From positions 310,001 through 374,000 of the forward strand of contig JADJZB010000020.1 in the NCBI GenBank assembly GCA_016719485.1: a stretch of 64,000 nucleotides of DNA, given 5' to 3'. The first letter of the stretch is position 1. The number at the start of each line of letters is the position of its first letter. The translations under genes and the position numbers were made by a program. The DNA is from Holophagales bacterium (GTDB lineage Bacteria > Acidobacteriota > Thermoanaerobaculia > UBA5066). Shown here piece after piece: positions 1 through 10,440 of the stretch. The notes beneath the pieces are model-generated. The model made no database searches. It was not told where the DNA came from and saw only the letters and a program-made list of their open reading frames with translations.

Positions 1-1
1 C

Positions 2-2035
2 CTCAAGGGGAACGTCGGGTCGAAGTTCGTCTACAAGATCTCGGCGAACATCAGCCCGTTCGAGCAGGATGGCAACCTTCCGGCCTTTGACGGCTCGACC
101 CCCGCGGAAGCGGACCTCGACGTCAACACCGATATCCCGACCTCGAGCTATTCCGCCTACGCCGACTTCGTCCCGACGAACAACTTCTACGTGAGCGGCC
201 GCCTCGGCATGTACGAGACGGACACGGAGACGGGCGGCCTCGACGCCACGAACCGCATCAGCTTCACCGCGGGCATCGCCCCGTTCCCGACGGACAGCCC
301 GCTCTACAAGCCCACCGGCTTCACGAGCGTTCCGCTGGCTTCCTTCCGGCAGACGGACGAGGACAGCTGGAAGCGCACGTCGGCCGGCTTCGACCTGAAC
401 CTCTTCGCGACCGCCCTGGGCAGCCACTCCTTCAAGGCGGGCGTCCAGTACGAGCTGATCAAGAACAAGGTCGTCTTCGGCGACAACGGCAACTTCTTCG
501 AGACCCGCTGGGGCCTCTCGGACCGCTTCGGGCAGGGCGTCCGGGGCACGTACGGCTCGGTGGCGGTCTATCGGTTCCAGACCGTCGGATCGGCCGAGAG
601 CACCAACATCGGCCTCTTCATCCAGGACACCTGGGCGATCCACCCGAACTTCACGCTCAACCTCGGCGTCCGCACCGAGCAGGAGCGGGTCCCGAACTAC
701 GGCTTCGAGAAGGACCCGACCCTTCCCGAGTACGCCATGGAGTTCAACTTCGAGGACAAGCTGGCTCCCCGCCTCGGCTTCTCCTGGGACGTCACGGGCA
801 AGCAGCAGCTGAAGGCCTACGGCAGCTACGGCACCTACTACGACATCACGAAGCTCGAGATGCCGCGCGGCTCCTTCGGCGCCGACCGGTGGATCACGCA
901 CGTCTACCCGATCAACGAAGGCCGGCAGGACTGGACGCAGTGGGCCGCGAACTGCGGCCTCTCCGACAACCTCCAGCCCGCGCAGAACCCCTGCGGCAAC
1001 TACTTCGGCGTCGCGTCGAAGAACCGCGACCTGCGCAGGCCGACCGACCCGACAGACTCCATCGACCCGGACCTCCAGCCCATGGAGAACCGTGAGTTCC
1101 AGCTCGGTCTCGACTACCAGCTCACGAAGAACTCGGTCGTCAGCGCGCGGTACGTCAACAAGAAGCTCATCAACACCATCGAAGACATCGGCTACCTCGT
1201 GTTCTACGACGACGGCACCTCCGGCGAGGAATACATCACCGGCAACCCCGGCAAGGGCATCGTCGCCGGCGACCCGGACGGAGCGGGCCCGCTTCCGGCC
1301 CAGCCCGAAGCGATTCGTGACTACGAGGCGATCGAGCTCACCTTCAACAAGCGCTTCTCCAACAACTACTCCCTCCGCGCCTCCTACGTCTACAGCAGCC
1401 TGACCGGCAACTACTCCGGCCTCGCGAGCTCCGACGAGTTCGGCCGCACCGACCCGAACGTCGCCCGCTACTTCGACGGTCTCGCCTACGGCTTTGCGTC
1501 GGACGGCTCTCTCGTCGACGGCGAGCTCAACACCGACCGTCCGCACGCCTTCGAGGTTCAGGGCGTCTACCAGGCTCCCTGGGGCACGAACGTCGGCCTG
1601 AACTTCTCGTACGCGTCGGGCAGCCCGGTCTCGACGGACGCCTCCTTCAACGGCGTCAACTTCTTCCCCAACGGCCGCAACGACATGGGCCGCCTCTCGG
1701 CCATCACCCAGACCGACCTTCTCCTCGCTCACCCCTTCAAGATCGGTGACTTCAGCCTCGAGCTGAGCCTGAACGTCATCAACCTCTTCGACGAGGCCGA
1801 GGTGACCCGCGTCGGCAACGTCAAGTACTTCGACGACGTCTGCGACGCGACCGCCTGCGACGGCTCGAACGCCGAGTACTTCGGCACCATCGTTCCCTAC
1901 AACTACGACGCGTTGATGGAGGCCTACTACGGCGGGCCGGAGGAGGCCAAGGCGGCGATGGTCCCCTCCTATGGCCGGCCGTTGGCCTTCCAGGGCCCCC
2001 GGACCTTCCGCTTCGGACTGAAGTTCATCTTCTAG
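2..2035 (+). CDS. TonB-dependent receptor, C-terminal part (start outside window)
   Basis: The reading frame is open from the first complete codon at position 2 to a TAG at 2035, giving 677 residues of a gene that begins upstream. It is rich in alternating aromatic/polar beta-strand sequence and has the typical late-barrel features of large Oar-like TonB receptors: segments such as LAPRLGFSWDVTG and NREFQLGLDYQL, and a C-terminal strand ending in GLKFIF with a terminal Phe for BAM recognition. The plug and any N-terminal carboxypeptidase-regulatory domain lie outside the window. The substrate is unknown. A strong hairpin terminator follows at 2063. Confidence 0.85.
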   Translation, partial: LKGNVGSKFVYKISANISPFEQDGNLPAFDGSTPAEADLDVNTDIPTSSYSAYADFVPTNNFYVSGRLGMYETDTETGGLDATNRISFTAGIAPFPTDSPLYKPTGFTSVPLASFRQTDEDSWKRTSAGFDLNLFATALGSHSFKAGVQYELIKNKVVFGDNGNFFETRWGLSDRFGQGVRGTYGSVAVYRFQTVGSAESTNIGLFIQDTWAIHPNFTLNLGVRTEQERVPNYGFEKDPTLPEYAMEFNFEDKLAPRLGFSWDVTGKQQLKAYGSYGTYYDITKLEMPRGSFGADRWITHVYPINEGRQDWTQWAANCGLSDNLQPAQNPCGNYFGVASKNRDLRRPTDPTDSIDPDLQPMENREFQLGLDYQLTKNSVVSARYVNKKLINTIEDIGYLVFYDDGTSGEEYITGNPGKGIVAGDPDGAGPLPAQPEAIRDYEAIELTFNKRFSNNYSLRASYVYSSLTGNYSGLASSDEFGRTDPNVARYFDGLAYGFASDGSLVDGELNTDRPHAFEVQGVYQAPWGTNVGLNFSYASGSPVSTDASFNGVNFFPNGRNDMGRLSAITQTDLLLAHPFKIGDFSLELSLNVINLFDEAEVTRVGNVKYFDDVCDATACDGSNAEYFGTIVPYNYDALMEAYYGGPEEAKAAMVPSYGRPLAFQGPRTFRFGLKFIF

Positions 2036-2062
2036 CCCTTACGGATTCCCTGGTATCCCCGG

Positions 2063-2095
2063 AAGCGGGAGCGCGAAGGCGCTCCCGCTTTTCTC
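2063..2095 (+). terminator. Rho-independent terminator of the TonB receptor gene
   Basis: A perfect 12-bp stem (2063-2074 paired with 2079-2090) closes a GAAG loop and runs into a T-rich stretch. It lies 28 nt after the stop codon of the receptor gene and before the convergent isocitrate lyase gene. Confidence 0.8.
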
Positions 2096-2212
2096 GTTTC
2101 TGGCGCGCCGGACAGGGCGCCGAACGCCTTGACTGGCGCGCCAATGAAAATGGCGCCCCGGTTTCCCGGAGCGCCACGGAGGGATCGCGAGGAAGGGAAA
2201 CGGAGGGGAGCC

Positions 2213-3526
2213 TCAGTGCTTGTCGAACTGCTCCTCTTCCGTGGAGCCCTTGAGCGCCGCGGTGGCGACCTCGCCGCCGGCGACGGTCTGCTGGATCTGG
2301 TCGAAGTAGCCGGCGCCGACGAAGCGCTGGTGCTTGATCGCCTTGAAGCCCCACTCGCGCTCCATCTGGAACTCCTCCTCCTGGAGGGCGGCGAAGGCGG
2401 TCATCCCGGTCTTGGCGTAGTTGTACGCGAGCTTGAACATGGAGGCGTTCAGCGTGTGGAAGCCGGCGAGCGTGATGAACTGGAACTTGTAGCCCATCTC
2501 GCCGAGCTCCTCCTGGAAGGTGGCGATCTCGGCGTCGGAAAGCTTCTTCTTCCAGTTGAACGAGGGGGAGCAGTTGTAGGCGAGGAGCTTGCCGGGGAAC
2601 TTCTCGTGGACGCCCTGGGCGAAGGCCCGGGCCTCGCCGATGTCGGGCGTGGAGGTCTCGCACCAGACGACGTCGACGTAGGGCGCGTAGGCGCAGGCGC
2701 GGGCGACGGCGTAGTCGAGGCTTCCCTTGACGATGAAGAAGCCGTCGGCCGTCCGCTCGCCGGTGAGGAACTCCTGGTCGACCTTGTCGATGTCGCCGCG
2801 GATCAGCCCGGCGCCGAGGGAGTCGGTCCGGCCGATGAAGACCGTCGGGACGCCGAGGACGTCGGCCGCGAGGCGTGCGGCGATGAGCTTCTGGATGAAG
2901 TCGTGGATCGGGACGAGGACCTTGCCGCCCATGTGGCCGCACTTCTTCAGCGAGGAGAGCTGGTCCTCGAGGTGGATGCCGCCGGCGCCCGCCTCGATCA
3001 TCGACTTGATCAGCTCGAACGTGTTCAGCGGGCCGCCGAAGCCGGCCTCCGCGTCGGCCACGATCGGCGCGAAGTAGTAGATGTCGGACTTGCCTTCCAT
3101 GTGCTGGATCTGGTCGGCGCGCATGAGGGCGTTCGTGATCCGCCGGATGACGGTGGGGACGCTCGTCACCGGGTAGAGGCTCTGGTCGGGGTACATCGTG
3201 AGGGCGTCGTTCGCGTCGCCCGCCACCTGCCAGCCCGACATGTAGATCGCCTTGAGGCCGGCCTGCACCTGCTGCACGGCCTGGTTGCCCGTCAGCGCTC
3301 CGAGGGCCGGAACGAACTTCTCCGTGTGGAGAAGGTTCCAGAGGCGCTCGGAGCCCATGCGGGCCACCGGGTAGTCGATCTGGATCGTGCCGCGAAGGCG
3401 GTCCACGTCGGCGGCGCTGTACGGGCGGACGATCCCGCGCCACCTGAGGTCGTTGGACCAGGACCGCTCGAGCTCCGGAATGGACTGGCTTCGGTACATG
3501 AAGGCCTCCTCGTCGTAGGTCGACAT
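2213..3526 (-). CDS. aceA: Isocitrate lyase
   Basis: A 437-residue protein of the isocitrate lyase family, which cleaves isocitrate to succinate and glyoxylate in the cytoplasm (glyoxylate shunt). The KKCGH catalytic signature is at residues 194-198 with the catalytic Cys at 196, and metal/substrate-binding stretches such as VADAEAGFGG (about 157-166) and GGIHLEDQ are intact. The length matches bacterial AceA. I chose the ATG at 3526 (MSTYDEEAF) over an in-frame ATG 27 nt upstream because it matches family N-termini. No malate synthase is in the window. It is convergent with the TonB receptor gene. Growth on acetate-generating substrates is an inference. Confidence 0.95.
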   Translation of the reverse strand: MSTYDEEAFMYRSQSIPELERSWSNDLRWRGIVRPYSAADVDRLRGTIQIDYPVARMGSERLWNLLHTEKFVPALGALTGNQAVQQVQAGLKAIYMSGWQVAGDANDALTMYPDQSLYPVTSVPTVIRRITNALMRADQIQHMEGKSDIYYFAPIVADAEAGFGGPLNTFELIKSMIEAGAGGIHLEDQLSSLKKCGHMGGKVLVPIHDFIQKLIAARLAADVLGVPTVFIGRTDSLGAGLIRGDIDKVDQEFLTGERTADGFFIVKGSLDYAVARACAYAPYVDVVWCETSTPDIGEARAFAQGVHEKFPGKLLAYNCSPSFNWKKKLSDAEIATFQEELGEMGYKFQFITLAGFHTLNASMFKLAYNYAKTGMTAFAALQEEEFQMEREWGFKAIKHQRFVGAGYFDQIQQTVAGGEVATAALKGSTEEEQFDKH

Positions 3527-3632
3527 CGGAGCGACTTTATCCGACTTCTGCAACGCAGCACAACGGGAGAACGGCTGTCAACTCCGGAGCGTCAACCGGC
3601 CCTGCGAGGCCCCGCCGGCCGGCCGCCGCACC

Positions 3633-4936
3633 TCAGGCGGACGCGGCGTCGAGGACCGCCCGGACCCGCGGGAGGGCGGCGCGGATGTCGTCGACCGAGA
3701 CCGACCCGACCGAGATCCGGAACCACCCGCTCTCTTCCTTCAGGCCGAACGCCTGGAACGGGACGACGCCGAAACCCGCCTCCCGAGAGGAGCAGCTCGC
3801 GGACGTCCTCGTTCGTCCGGAGCGGGGTGCCGCGGTGGCTGCTTTCCGACGAGGCCGATCTTCACCGAGAGGTAGATCGCGCCCTGCGGCTCGACCACGT
3901 AGACGGGCAGCCCCGCCGCGCGCATCGCCGAGAAGCCGTCGTGGAGGAGGTCGAGGCGCTCCCTGATGCCGCGCTTCATCCCGGCCTGGAAGGCTCCGAT
4001 CGCGTCCGTCCGGCCCAGGAACGCGGCCGTCGCGACCTGCTCGGGCTTCGGGGCCCAGGCGCCGACGTGCCCGAGGATGTCGGCCATCCGGCTCCGGACG
4101 ACGGGCGGCATGAGCCCCCAGCCGACGCGCAGGCCCGTGGCGCAGAACGACTTCGAGATGGCGTCGAGGAGGATCGTGTAGGGCGCGAGGTCGGGCAGGA
4201 GGCCGACCGGCGTGGCGTGCGTGGCGCTCCCGAACGTGAGCGTCCAGTAGACCTGGTCGAAGACGAGGTAGAGCGGCCGGCGGCCGCGCCAGGCGCGATG
4301 CCGGTTCTCGGCCAGGACGAGCTCGCCGATCTTCGTCAGCTCCTCGGGGGCGATGACGGTCCCGGTCGGGTTGGCGGGCGAGTTCAGGACGAGGAGGCGG
4401 GCGCTGCCGAGGTGCGGTGCGAGCTGCTCGGCCGTCGGGAAGAAGTTAGAGGAGGCGTGGACCGGGATCTCGATCGCCCGCGCGCCGGAGAGGTGGACGT
4501 AGTGGTCGTTGTTCCACGACGGGACGGGATAGAGGACCTCGTCGCCGTTGTCGAGGAGAGTCCGATAGATGCCGTAGAGGATCGGGCGCGCGCCTGCCGC
4601 CACGAGGATGCCGTCGACGGGGTAGTCGATCCCCAGCTCGCGGTGGTACCAGGCCGCGATCGCCTCGCGCAGCGGGAGGATGCCGTCGGAGGCGGGGTAG
4701 TTCGTCTGCCCGGCAGAGAGGGCCTTGCGGATCTCCTCGTCGAGGGCCCCGGGAATGGGGAAGTACGCGGGGTCGAAGTCGCCCACCGTCAGGTTGCAGA
4801 CGTCCTCGCCGCGGGCCTTCATCGCGCGGATCTCGGCCGCGATCTTCAGGATGACCGACCCCTGGACGCCCCGGGCGAGGGCGGAAAGCGCGGCGCCCGA
4901 CTCGGGCGCCGGCGTGAAGCGCAGCGGGATGCTCAT
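3633..4936 (-). pseudogene. PLP-dependent class I/II aminotransferase with two apparent frameshifts
   Basis: The first ~345 codons read as a clean fold-type I aminotransferase: NLTVGDFDP near the N-terminus, the NSPANPTGT motif, the FDQVYW stretch and the PLP-lysine motif SKSFCATGLRVGWG. The frame is then lost twice. One extra base near 3840-3847 moves translation into the frame encoding GTPLRTNEDVRELLLS; a second extra base near 3781-3786 moves it into the frame encoding AGFGVVPFQAFG and the final SVDDIRAALPRV helix, ending at the TGA at 3633. The span is 1,304 nt, exactly two bases more than a 433-residue gene. Both sites are short homopolymers, so sequencing indels are as likely as true decay. 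The substrate is unknown; the protein resembles aspartate/aromatic-type enzymes. Confidence 0.75.
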
Positions 4937-4977
4937 GATTGCGCCGGAGTGTAAACGAGGGAGAAAGCTCGACGTCC

Positions 4978-6813
4978 TCACATCGCCGGCACGGACGACA
5001 GGTCGAGGACGCATCCCGCGAGGCCCTCGGGGGGCACGTTGCAGGCCGGCGAGGCGAAGGCGTGGCCGGACGGCGGGCGGGCTCCCCAGACCTCGTATCG
5101 GCCCGGCACCGGGACGCGGATCGCGAAGCGTCCGCTGGCGCCGTCGACGAGCCCGTCGCCGAAGTCCCGGTTCGCGCGGGAGAGGACGAGGACCCTCTCT
5201 CCGGGCACCGTTCCGTTCGCGACGACCGCTCCCGTCACGAGGATCCCGTCGCAGGCGAGCCGGACGCGGGCCGTGGCGCCGTCCTCGACGGTGGCGGAGG
5301 CCTCTGCATTCGCGACCCCGCCCGCTCCGCCCAGGGTCCGCCCGGCCGCGTCGCGATGGCTCCAGGCACGGGTGAAGGTCCAACGTCCCGGCTCGGCGTT
5401 CTCGACGACGAAGCGGCCGTCGGGGCCGACCTCGAGGTTTTCGCCGCTCGAGTGCCGCCTCGCCTCCGACCCGAACCAGACGGACGTCCGCGCGAGCTCG
5501 GCGGGCGTGCCGCAGACGAGCCCCTCGATCTTCCCGCCTCGCCGGAGAGCCAGCTCCGCCGACGTCGCCTCGGGGGAGAGATCGATCCACGTGAGCGCGT
5601 AGCCCGGCGCCTTCGCGGCGAGCCGGACGGGAGATCCCTCGGGCAGCCCGCTCAGCTCGAACGCCCCTTCCTCGTCGCTCGTCGCGTGGGCCCAGTCGAG
5701 GAGACGGGGCGAGAGCGCCCACTCGGCCGTCAGTTGCGCCTTCGCGATCGGCGCCCCTCCTTCCGCGGCAACGACCCGGCCCGGAATCGTGCGGCCCTCC
5801 TCGAGCGTCAGCGTGCCGAGGTCGAGCTCCCGAGACTCCCCGAGGGTGGGGAGGGCCTCGAGCTCCCGCCGTGCCGAGATGTGTCCGCGTGCGCGGACGA
5901 GGAGGTTCCCGTCCCATCGGTAGAGTCGGTGGAACGCGAAGACGCCGGTCGCGTCCGTCAGGATCGGACCGGGCTGGCTCCGGTGCTCGCGGGCGACGCC
6001 GTCGGCGTCCTTGAGGGCCCAGCTCACGCTTACTCTGGCGCCCTCGATCGGCTTCCCGTCGGCGTCGACGACGCGGCCCGTCACCCGCTGCGCCCTCTCG
6101 AGGACGACCTGGAGCGACGTCTCTCCTCCGAGCCGGCCCTTCGAGACCTCGTGTCCCTCGGCCTTCGCCTCCCAGGCGAGGTCCTCGTCGACCGGGAGGC
6201 CGGCGAGCTTGAACCCGCCGTCGCCGCCGCTCTTCGCGGTGATCACGGGGCGGGGCGTGCCGTCGAACGGGCCGGCTGCGGTCCGGACGACGACCTCCGC
6301 TCCGGCCACGACCATCCCGAGGTCGTCGCGCACGCTTCCCGCCAGCGACCGTCCGCCGCGGAGCGGCACGTCGACAGAGAGCGTCGGCCCGGCGGAGAGC
6401 GTCACGCCCCTCTCGTCGGACGAGACCCCCGGTCCGCTCCACGCGAGGACCCAGCGGCCCGGCGCGAGCCCCTCGAAGACGGCCTGGGAGCTCTCGGGGC
6501 GGCGTGCCAGGACCAGGCGCCTCTCGATCTCGGCCGCACGCGGGCCCGGCATCTCCGCAGGGAGGGCGGGGGTCAGCGTGACGACGAGCGGCTCCTCGAC
6601 GCGTTCGCTCGGCGAGAGGAACGAGACGGCGAGTCTCCCCGTCGGGGCCTCCGGTGCGGGCGTCGCGGCCGGCGGCGGCGCCGCGACGGGGCTTTCCGCC
6701 GCGCGGACCGGCAACGCGGCCCATGCGGCGAGGAAGAGAATGCCCAATAGGGTCAGGTCTCGAATGGTGTATTGCTGGGTGCGCGCGATGGACGAATGAG
6801 ACGGGTCGATCAC
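4978..6813 (-). CDS. Secreted carboxypeptidase-regulatory-like domain protein (downstream paralogue)
   Basis: A 611-residue protein starting at a GTG (6813) that overlaps the TGA of the upstream paralogue by four bases, so translation is probably coupled. A hydrophobic segment (DLTLLGILFLAAWAALPV, about residues 17-34) followed by a small-residue site acts as a signal peptide or anchor. The rest is a chain of Ig-like carboxypeptidase-regulatory modules; typical signatures are GSVRDDLGMVVAGAEVVV, VTGRVVDADGKPIEGARV and IPGRVVAAEGGAPIAKA. No catalytic residues are visible. Such modules usually serve adhesion or structural roles at the surface; the function here is unknown. Confidence 0.75.
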   Translation of the reverse strand: MIDPSHSSIARTQQYTIRDLTLLGILFLAAWAALPVRAAESPVAAPPPAATPAPEAPTGRLAVSFLSPSERVEEPLVVTLTPALPAEMPGPRAAEIERRLVLARRPESSQAVFEGLAPGRWVLAWSGPGVSSDERGVTLSAGPTLSVDVPLRGGRSLAGSVRDDLGMVVAGAEVVVRTAAGPFDGTPRPVITAKSGGDGGFKLAGLPVDEDLAWEAKAEGHEVSKGRLGGETSLQVVLERAQRVTGRVVDADGKPIEGARVSVSWALKDADGVAREHRSQPGPILTDATGVFAFHRLYRWDGNLLVRARGHISARRELEALPTLGESRELDLGTLTLEEGRTIPGRVVAAEGGAPIAKAQLTAEWALSPRLLDWAHATSDEEGAFELSGLPEGSPVRLAAKAPGYALTWIDLSPEATSAELALRRGGKIEGLVCGTPAELARTSVWFGSEARRHSSGENLEVGPDGRFVVENAEPGRWTFTRAWSHRDAAGRTLGGAGGVANAEASATVEDGATARVRLACDGILVTGAVVANGTVPGERVLVLSRANRDFGDGLVDGASGRFAIRVPVPGRYEVWGARPPSGHAFASPACNVPPEGLAGCVLDLSSVPAM

Positions 6814-8822
6814 GGTTTCTCCTGTGCGGGGACGGGCCGGAGGTCGAGGAGGCATCCGTCGAGGCCGCCCGCCGGGACGTTGCAGGCGACGGGGGCCCAT
6901 TTCAGCCCGGAAGCCGGGGCCTCGTCGATGTAGGGCTCGTACGGGCCCGGCACGGGAACGAAGAGGGAGAACCCGCCGGCCGCGTCGGTCATCGCGTCCG
7001 GCTCGGCCCCTCCCGGGCCGGAGAGGACGACCACTTTCGCAGCGAGAGGAGATCCTTCGCGGAGAAACAGGCCGGAGAGGCGAATCCCGTCACAGCCGAG
7101 GGCGATCGTCGAGGTCCGGCCCTCTTCGACGACGACCGTGGCCTTCGTCCCGCCGACCATGGCGCCGTAGGCCCCCGGCATGAGGGGGTTCTCGTAGACC
7201 CACGCCCGGGTGAAGGTCATGCTTCCGGTCTCGACGCCTGTGAAGACGAAACGGCCCGTGGCGTCGGCCTTCTGTGCGCCCTTGCGCGAGTTGACGTTCG
7301 GCTGGCTCGTCATCCAGATCTCCGAGCGCGAGAGCTCGAACGGACGGCCGCAGAGCCGCCCCTCGACGCGCCCGCCGCGTCCGAGGACGACCTCGACGTC
7401 GTCGTCCGTCCCGCCGAGGTCGAGGTTCCGCGGGGCGTAGCCGTCCTTGCGGGCCGAGAGCGCCACGGGCTCCTTCGGCGCGATGCCGGAGATCTCGAAG
7501 CTCCCGTCCTCTACGGACACGGACTCCTGCTCGTCGAAGACGATGGCCTTCCCGTCCCTCTGCGCGACCGAGGTCTTCAGCGCCACGCCGGCGAGCGCGA
7601 GGCCCGAGCCCCCTTCGACGACCCGGCCCCGAACCGTCCGCCCGCGCTCGAGGCGGATTTCGCCGAGCGAGAGCTCCTTCGGCCAGCCGGTCTGGGTGAG
7701 CGGCTCCAGCTCGCGCCTCGCCTGGCGGAGTCCCTTCGCCCTGATCTCGACGCGGCTTTTCGACGGCATCTCGCGGTGGAAGGAGAAGCCGCCGTCGCCG
7801 TCGATCTCGATCTTCGAAGCGTGGTTCCGGCTCGAGCGATCGGTGACGTACCGGACGACGATCTGCGCCTCCCGAAAGGGCAGGCCGTCGGGGTCGACGA
7901 GCCGCCCGGAGACGTGCTGCGCCCGTTCGACGACGATCTCGAGCCGGGTTTCGCCGCCGAGAATTCCCTCGGCCTTCATGTGGCCGGACGAGCGGACGAC
8001 CCACGAGATCGGCTCGCCCGCAGGAGCCCCGGAGATTGAGAAGCCGCCGTCGGCCGCGGTCCGCGCCTCGTCGAAGTACGGGTCGCTGCGGTCGAACACA
8101 GCCCGCGCCAAGACGAGAACGCGCGCCCCCGCGACCGGAGAGCCGAGGTCATCCCGGACGGCCCCCTCCACGGTGATTCCGCGCTGCAGGGAGAGCGTTC
8201 CCGCGTCGACCAGCACGGCGGCCACGGTGACCGCCTTCGTCCCGTTCGCCACGTTCGGCCCGTTCCACGAGAGCGCCCAAGTCCCGGCCGGAACGTCGTC
8301 GAAGACGGCCTTCGCGCTCTTTGGACGCGGGGGAAGCGTCAGCTTTCGCTCGGCGACGCTTTTCACGGGCCGGTTCGTGCCGATGCCGGGCCCCGGGGCG
8401 AGGGAGACGACGAGCGAGTCCTCCCTCTTCTCGTCGAGAGAGAGAAACGCGACCGTCACGGAGCCGCTCGCCTTCAGAGATACGACCAGCGGGGGCGACC
8501 CCTCAGCCGGGAGGTCCATCTCGGCCGGAGCGAACCCCGGGGCCTGAAGCCGGAGGCGGCGCGCCCTGCCGCCGGCCGGCTCCGCCGGAAGAACGACGCG
8601 TACGGCTTCGTCCACGGTCTGGGTCGGGGCCTTCGTGCACTCCGGCAGCAGGCACGCCGTGACACCCGCGACGGGCCGTTCCAGGCGGTCGAGGACCCGG
8701 AGAACGACGATGCGCGAGGGCGTGGCGGCCGACGTCCCGGCGGGCGGGGAGGGATCCTGCGGCGACGCGAGGACGGGGGCGGCTGCGAGGAGGAACGCGG
8801 CGAATCGTACCGTTCGGCACAT
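6810..8822 (-). CDS. Secreted carboxypeptidase-regulatory-like domain protein (upstream paralogue)
   Basis: A 670-residue protein with a clear Sec signal peptide (RFAAFLLAAAPVLASPQ). Repeated Ig-like carboxypeptidase-regulatory modules follow, with the recurring pattern G-x-V-x-D-x-x-G-x-P-x-x-GA (VEGAVRDDLGSPVAGARV, VSGRLVDPDGLPFREA, VRGRVVEGGSG). It aligns by motif order and by its C-terminal end (ACNVPAGGLDGCLLDL) with the downstream gene (ACNVPPEGLAGCVLDL), so the two are tandem duplicates. It starts 43 nt after the second pstB on the same strand, but no functional link to phosphate transport is evident. The function is unknown. Confidence 0.75.
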   Translation of the reverse strand: MCRTVRFAAFLLAAAPVLASPQDPSPPAGTSAATPSRIVVLRVLDRLERPVAGVTACLLPECTKAPTQTVDEAVRVVLPAEPAGGRARRLRLQAPGFAPAEMDLPAEGSPPLVVSLKASGSVTVAFLSLDEKREDSLVVSLAPGPGIGTNRPVKSVAERKLTLPPRPKSAKAVFDDVPAGTWALSWNGPNVANGTKAVTVAAVLVDAGTLSLQRGITVEGAVRDDLGSPVAGARVLVLARAVFDRSDPYFDEARTAADGGFSISGAPAGEPISWVVRSSGHMKAEGILGGETRLEIVVERAQHVSGRLVDPDGLPFREAQIVVRYVTDRSSRNHASKIEIDGDGGFSFHREMPSKSRVEIRAKGLRQARRELEPLTQTGWPKELSLGEIRLERGRTVRGRVVEGGSGLALAGVALKTSVAQRDGKAIVFDEQESVSVEDGSFEISGIAPKEPVALSARKDGYAPRNLDLGGTDDDVEVVLGRGGRVEGRLCGRPFELSRSEIWMTSQPNVNSRKGAQKADATGRFVFTGVETGSMTFTRAWVYENPLMPGAYGAMVGGTKATVVVEEGRTSTIALGCDGIRLSGLFLREGSPLAAKVVVLSGPGGAEPDAMTDAAGGFSLFVPVPGPYEPYIDEAPASGLKWAPVACNVPAGGLDGCLLDLRPVPAQEKP

Positions 8823-8865
8823 GGCGTCGCCAGTCTACCGGCGCCGGGTCGCCCGCGCGGGCGCG

Positions 8866-9635
<770 letters not shown>

Positions 9636-9639
<4 letters not shown>

Positions 9640-10436
9640 CCGAACACCCCGTTGACGTAGTCGCGGGTCTTCTCGCTCCGGGCGTCGCCGGAGAAGACGA
9701 CCTCGCTCGCGTCGAGCTCCACGATCTCGCCTTCCAGCAGGAACATCGTCCGGTCGGAGAGGCGGCGGGCCTGCTGCGTCAGGTTCGTCACGAGGATGAT
9801 CGTGATCTCCTCCCGCAGCTCCTTGAGGACGTCCTCGATCCGCATCGTCGTCACGGGGTCGATCGCGATCGAGAACTCGTCGAGGCAGAGGATCTCGGGC
9901 CGGTGCGACAGCGCGCGGGCGATGGTGAGGCGCTGCTGCTGGCCGCCGGAGAGGGCGGTGCCGAGGCTGTCGATCCGGTCCTTCACCTCGTCCCAGAGGG
10001 CGGCCTGCCGGAGGCACTTCTCGACCATCGGGTCGAGGTCGGCCTTCCGCGTCAGGCCCGAGCAGCGCGGGGCGAAGGCGACGTTGTCGTAGATCGACAG
10101 CGGGAGGCCGGTCGGGAGCGGCGCGACCATCCCGATCTTCCGGCGGAGGGCGAAGACGTCGCTCATCGTCCGCACGTCCTCGCCGCCGACGCTCACGGTC
10201 CCCGAGACCTTCGCCGCGGCGGTGAAGTCGATCGTGCGGTTCAGGCAGCGCAGCATCGAGGTCTTCCCCGACTGGGCCGGCCCGATGACGGCGAGGATCT
10301 CGTTGCGATAGACGTCGAAGGAGATCCCGTGGAGGACCTCCTTCCCGCCGTAGGCGAGGCGGAGGCCGGAGACCTCGATCTCCTTGATTCCGCCCGTAGA
10401 GCCGTCCTTCGTGTCGTCCTTCACGTCGTCCGCCAC
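9636..10436 (-). CDS. pstB: Phosphate ABC transporter ATPase, variant with intact signature but altered Q- and H-loops
   Basis: A 266-residue PstB paralogue. Walker A is GPAQSGKTS (52-60), the signature is a perfect LSGGQ (162-166) followed by QQRLTIARAL, and Walker B ends LDEF (Asp186-Glu187). The Q-loop Gln is replaced (GMVAP instead of GMVFQ, around residue 106), and the switch histidine is Asn218 (VTNLTQQA instead of VTHNMQQA). These changes predict that the site built on its own Walker motifs hydrolyses ATP poorly. Translation starts at a GTG (10436) just after pstA and ends overlapping the next pstB. An N-terminal acidic/basic extension of about 15 residues is unusual. Confidence 0.9.
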
Positions 10437-10440
10437 GGCC

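Noticed and set aside
2101..2143. Repeated TGGCGCGCC palindromes between the TonB receptor and isocitrate lyase genes
   Set aside because: Short GC palindromes are expected by chance at this base composition, and no extended symmetry or known motif was found.
2129..4954. Long plus-strand open frame opposite isocitrate lyase and the aminotransferase
   Set aside because: Low-complexity composition typical of antisense frames in GC-rich DNA; the minus strand carries recognisable enzymes.
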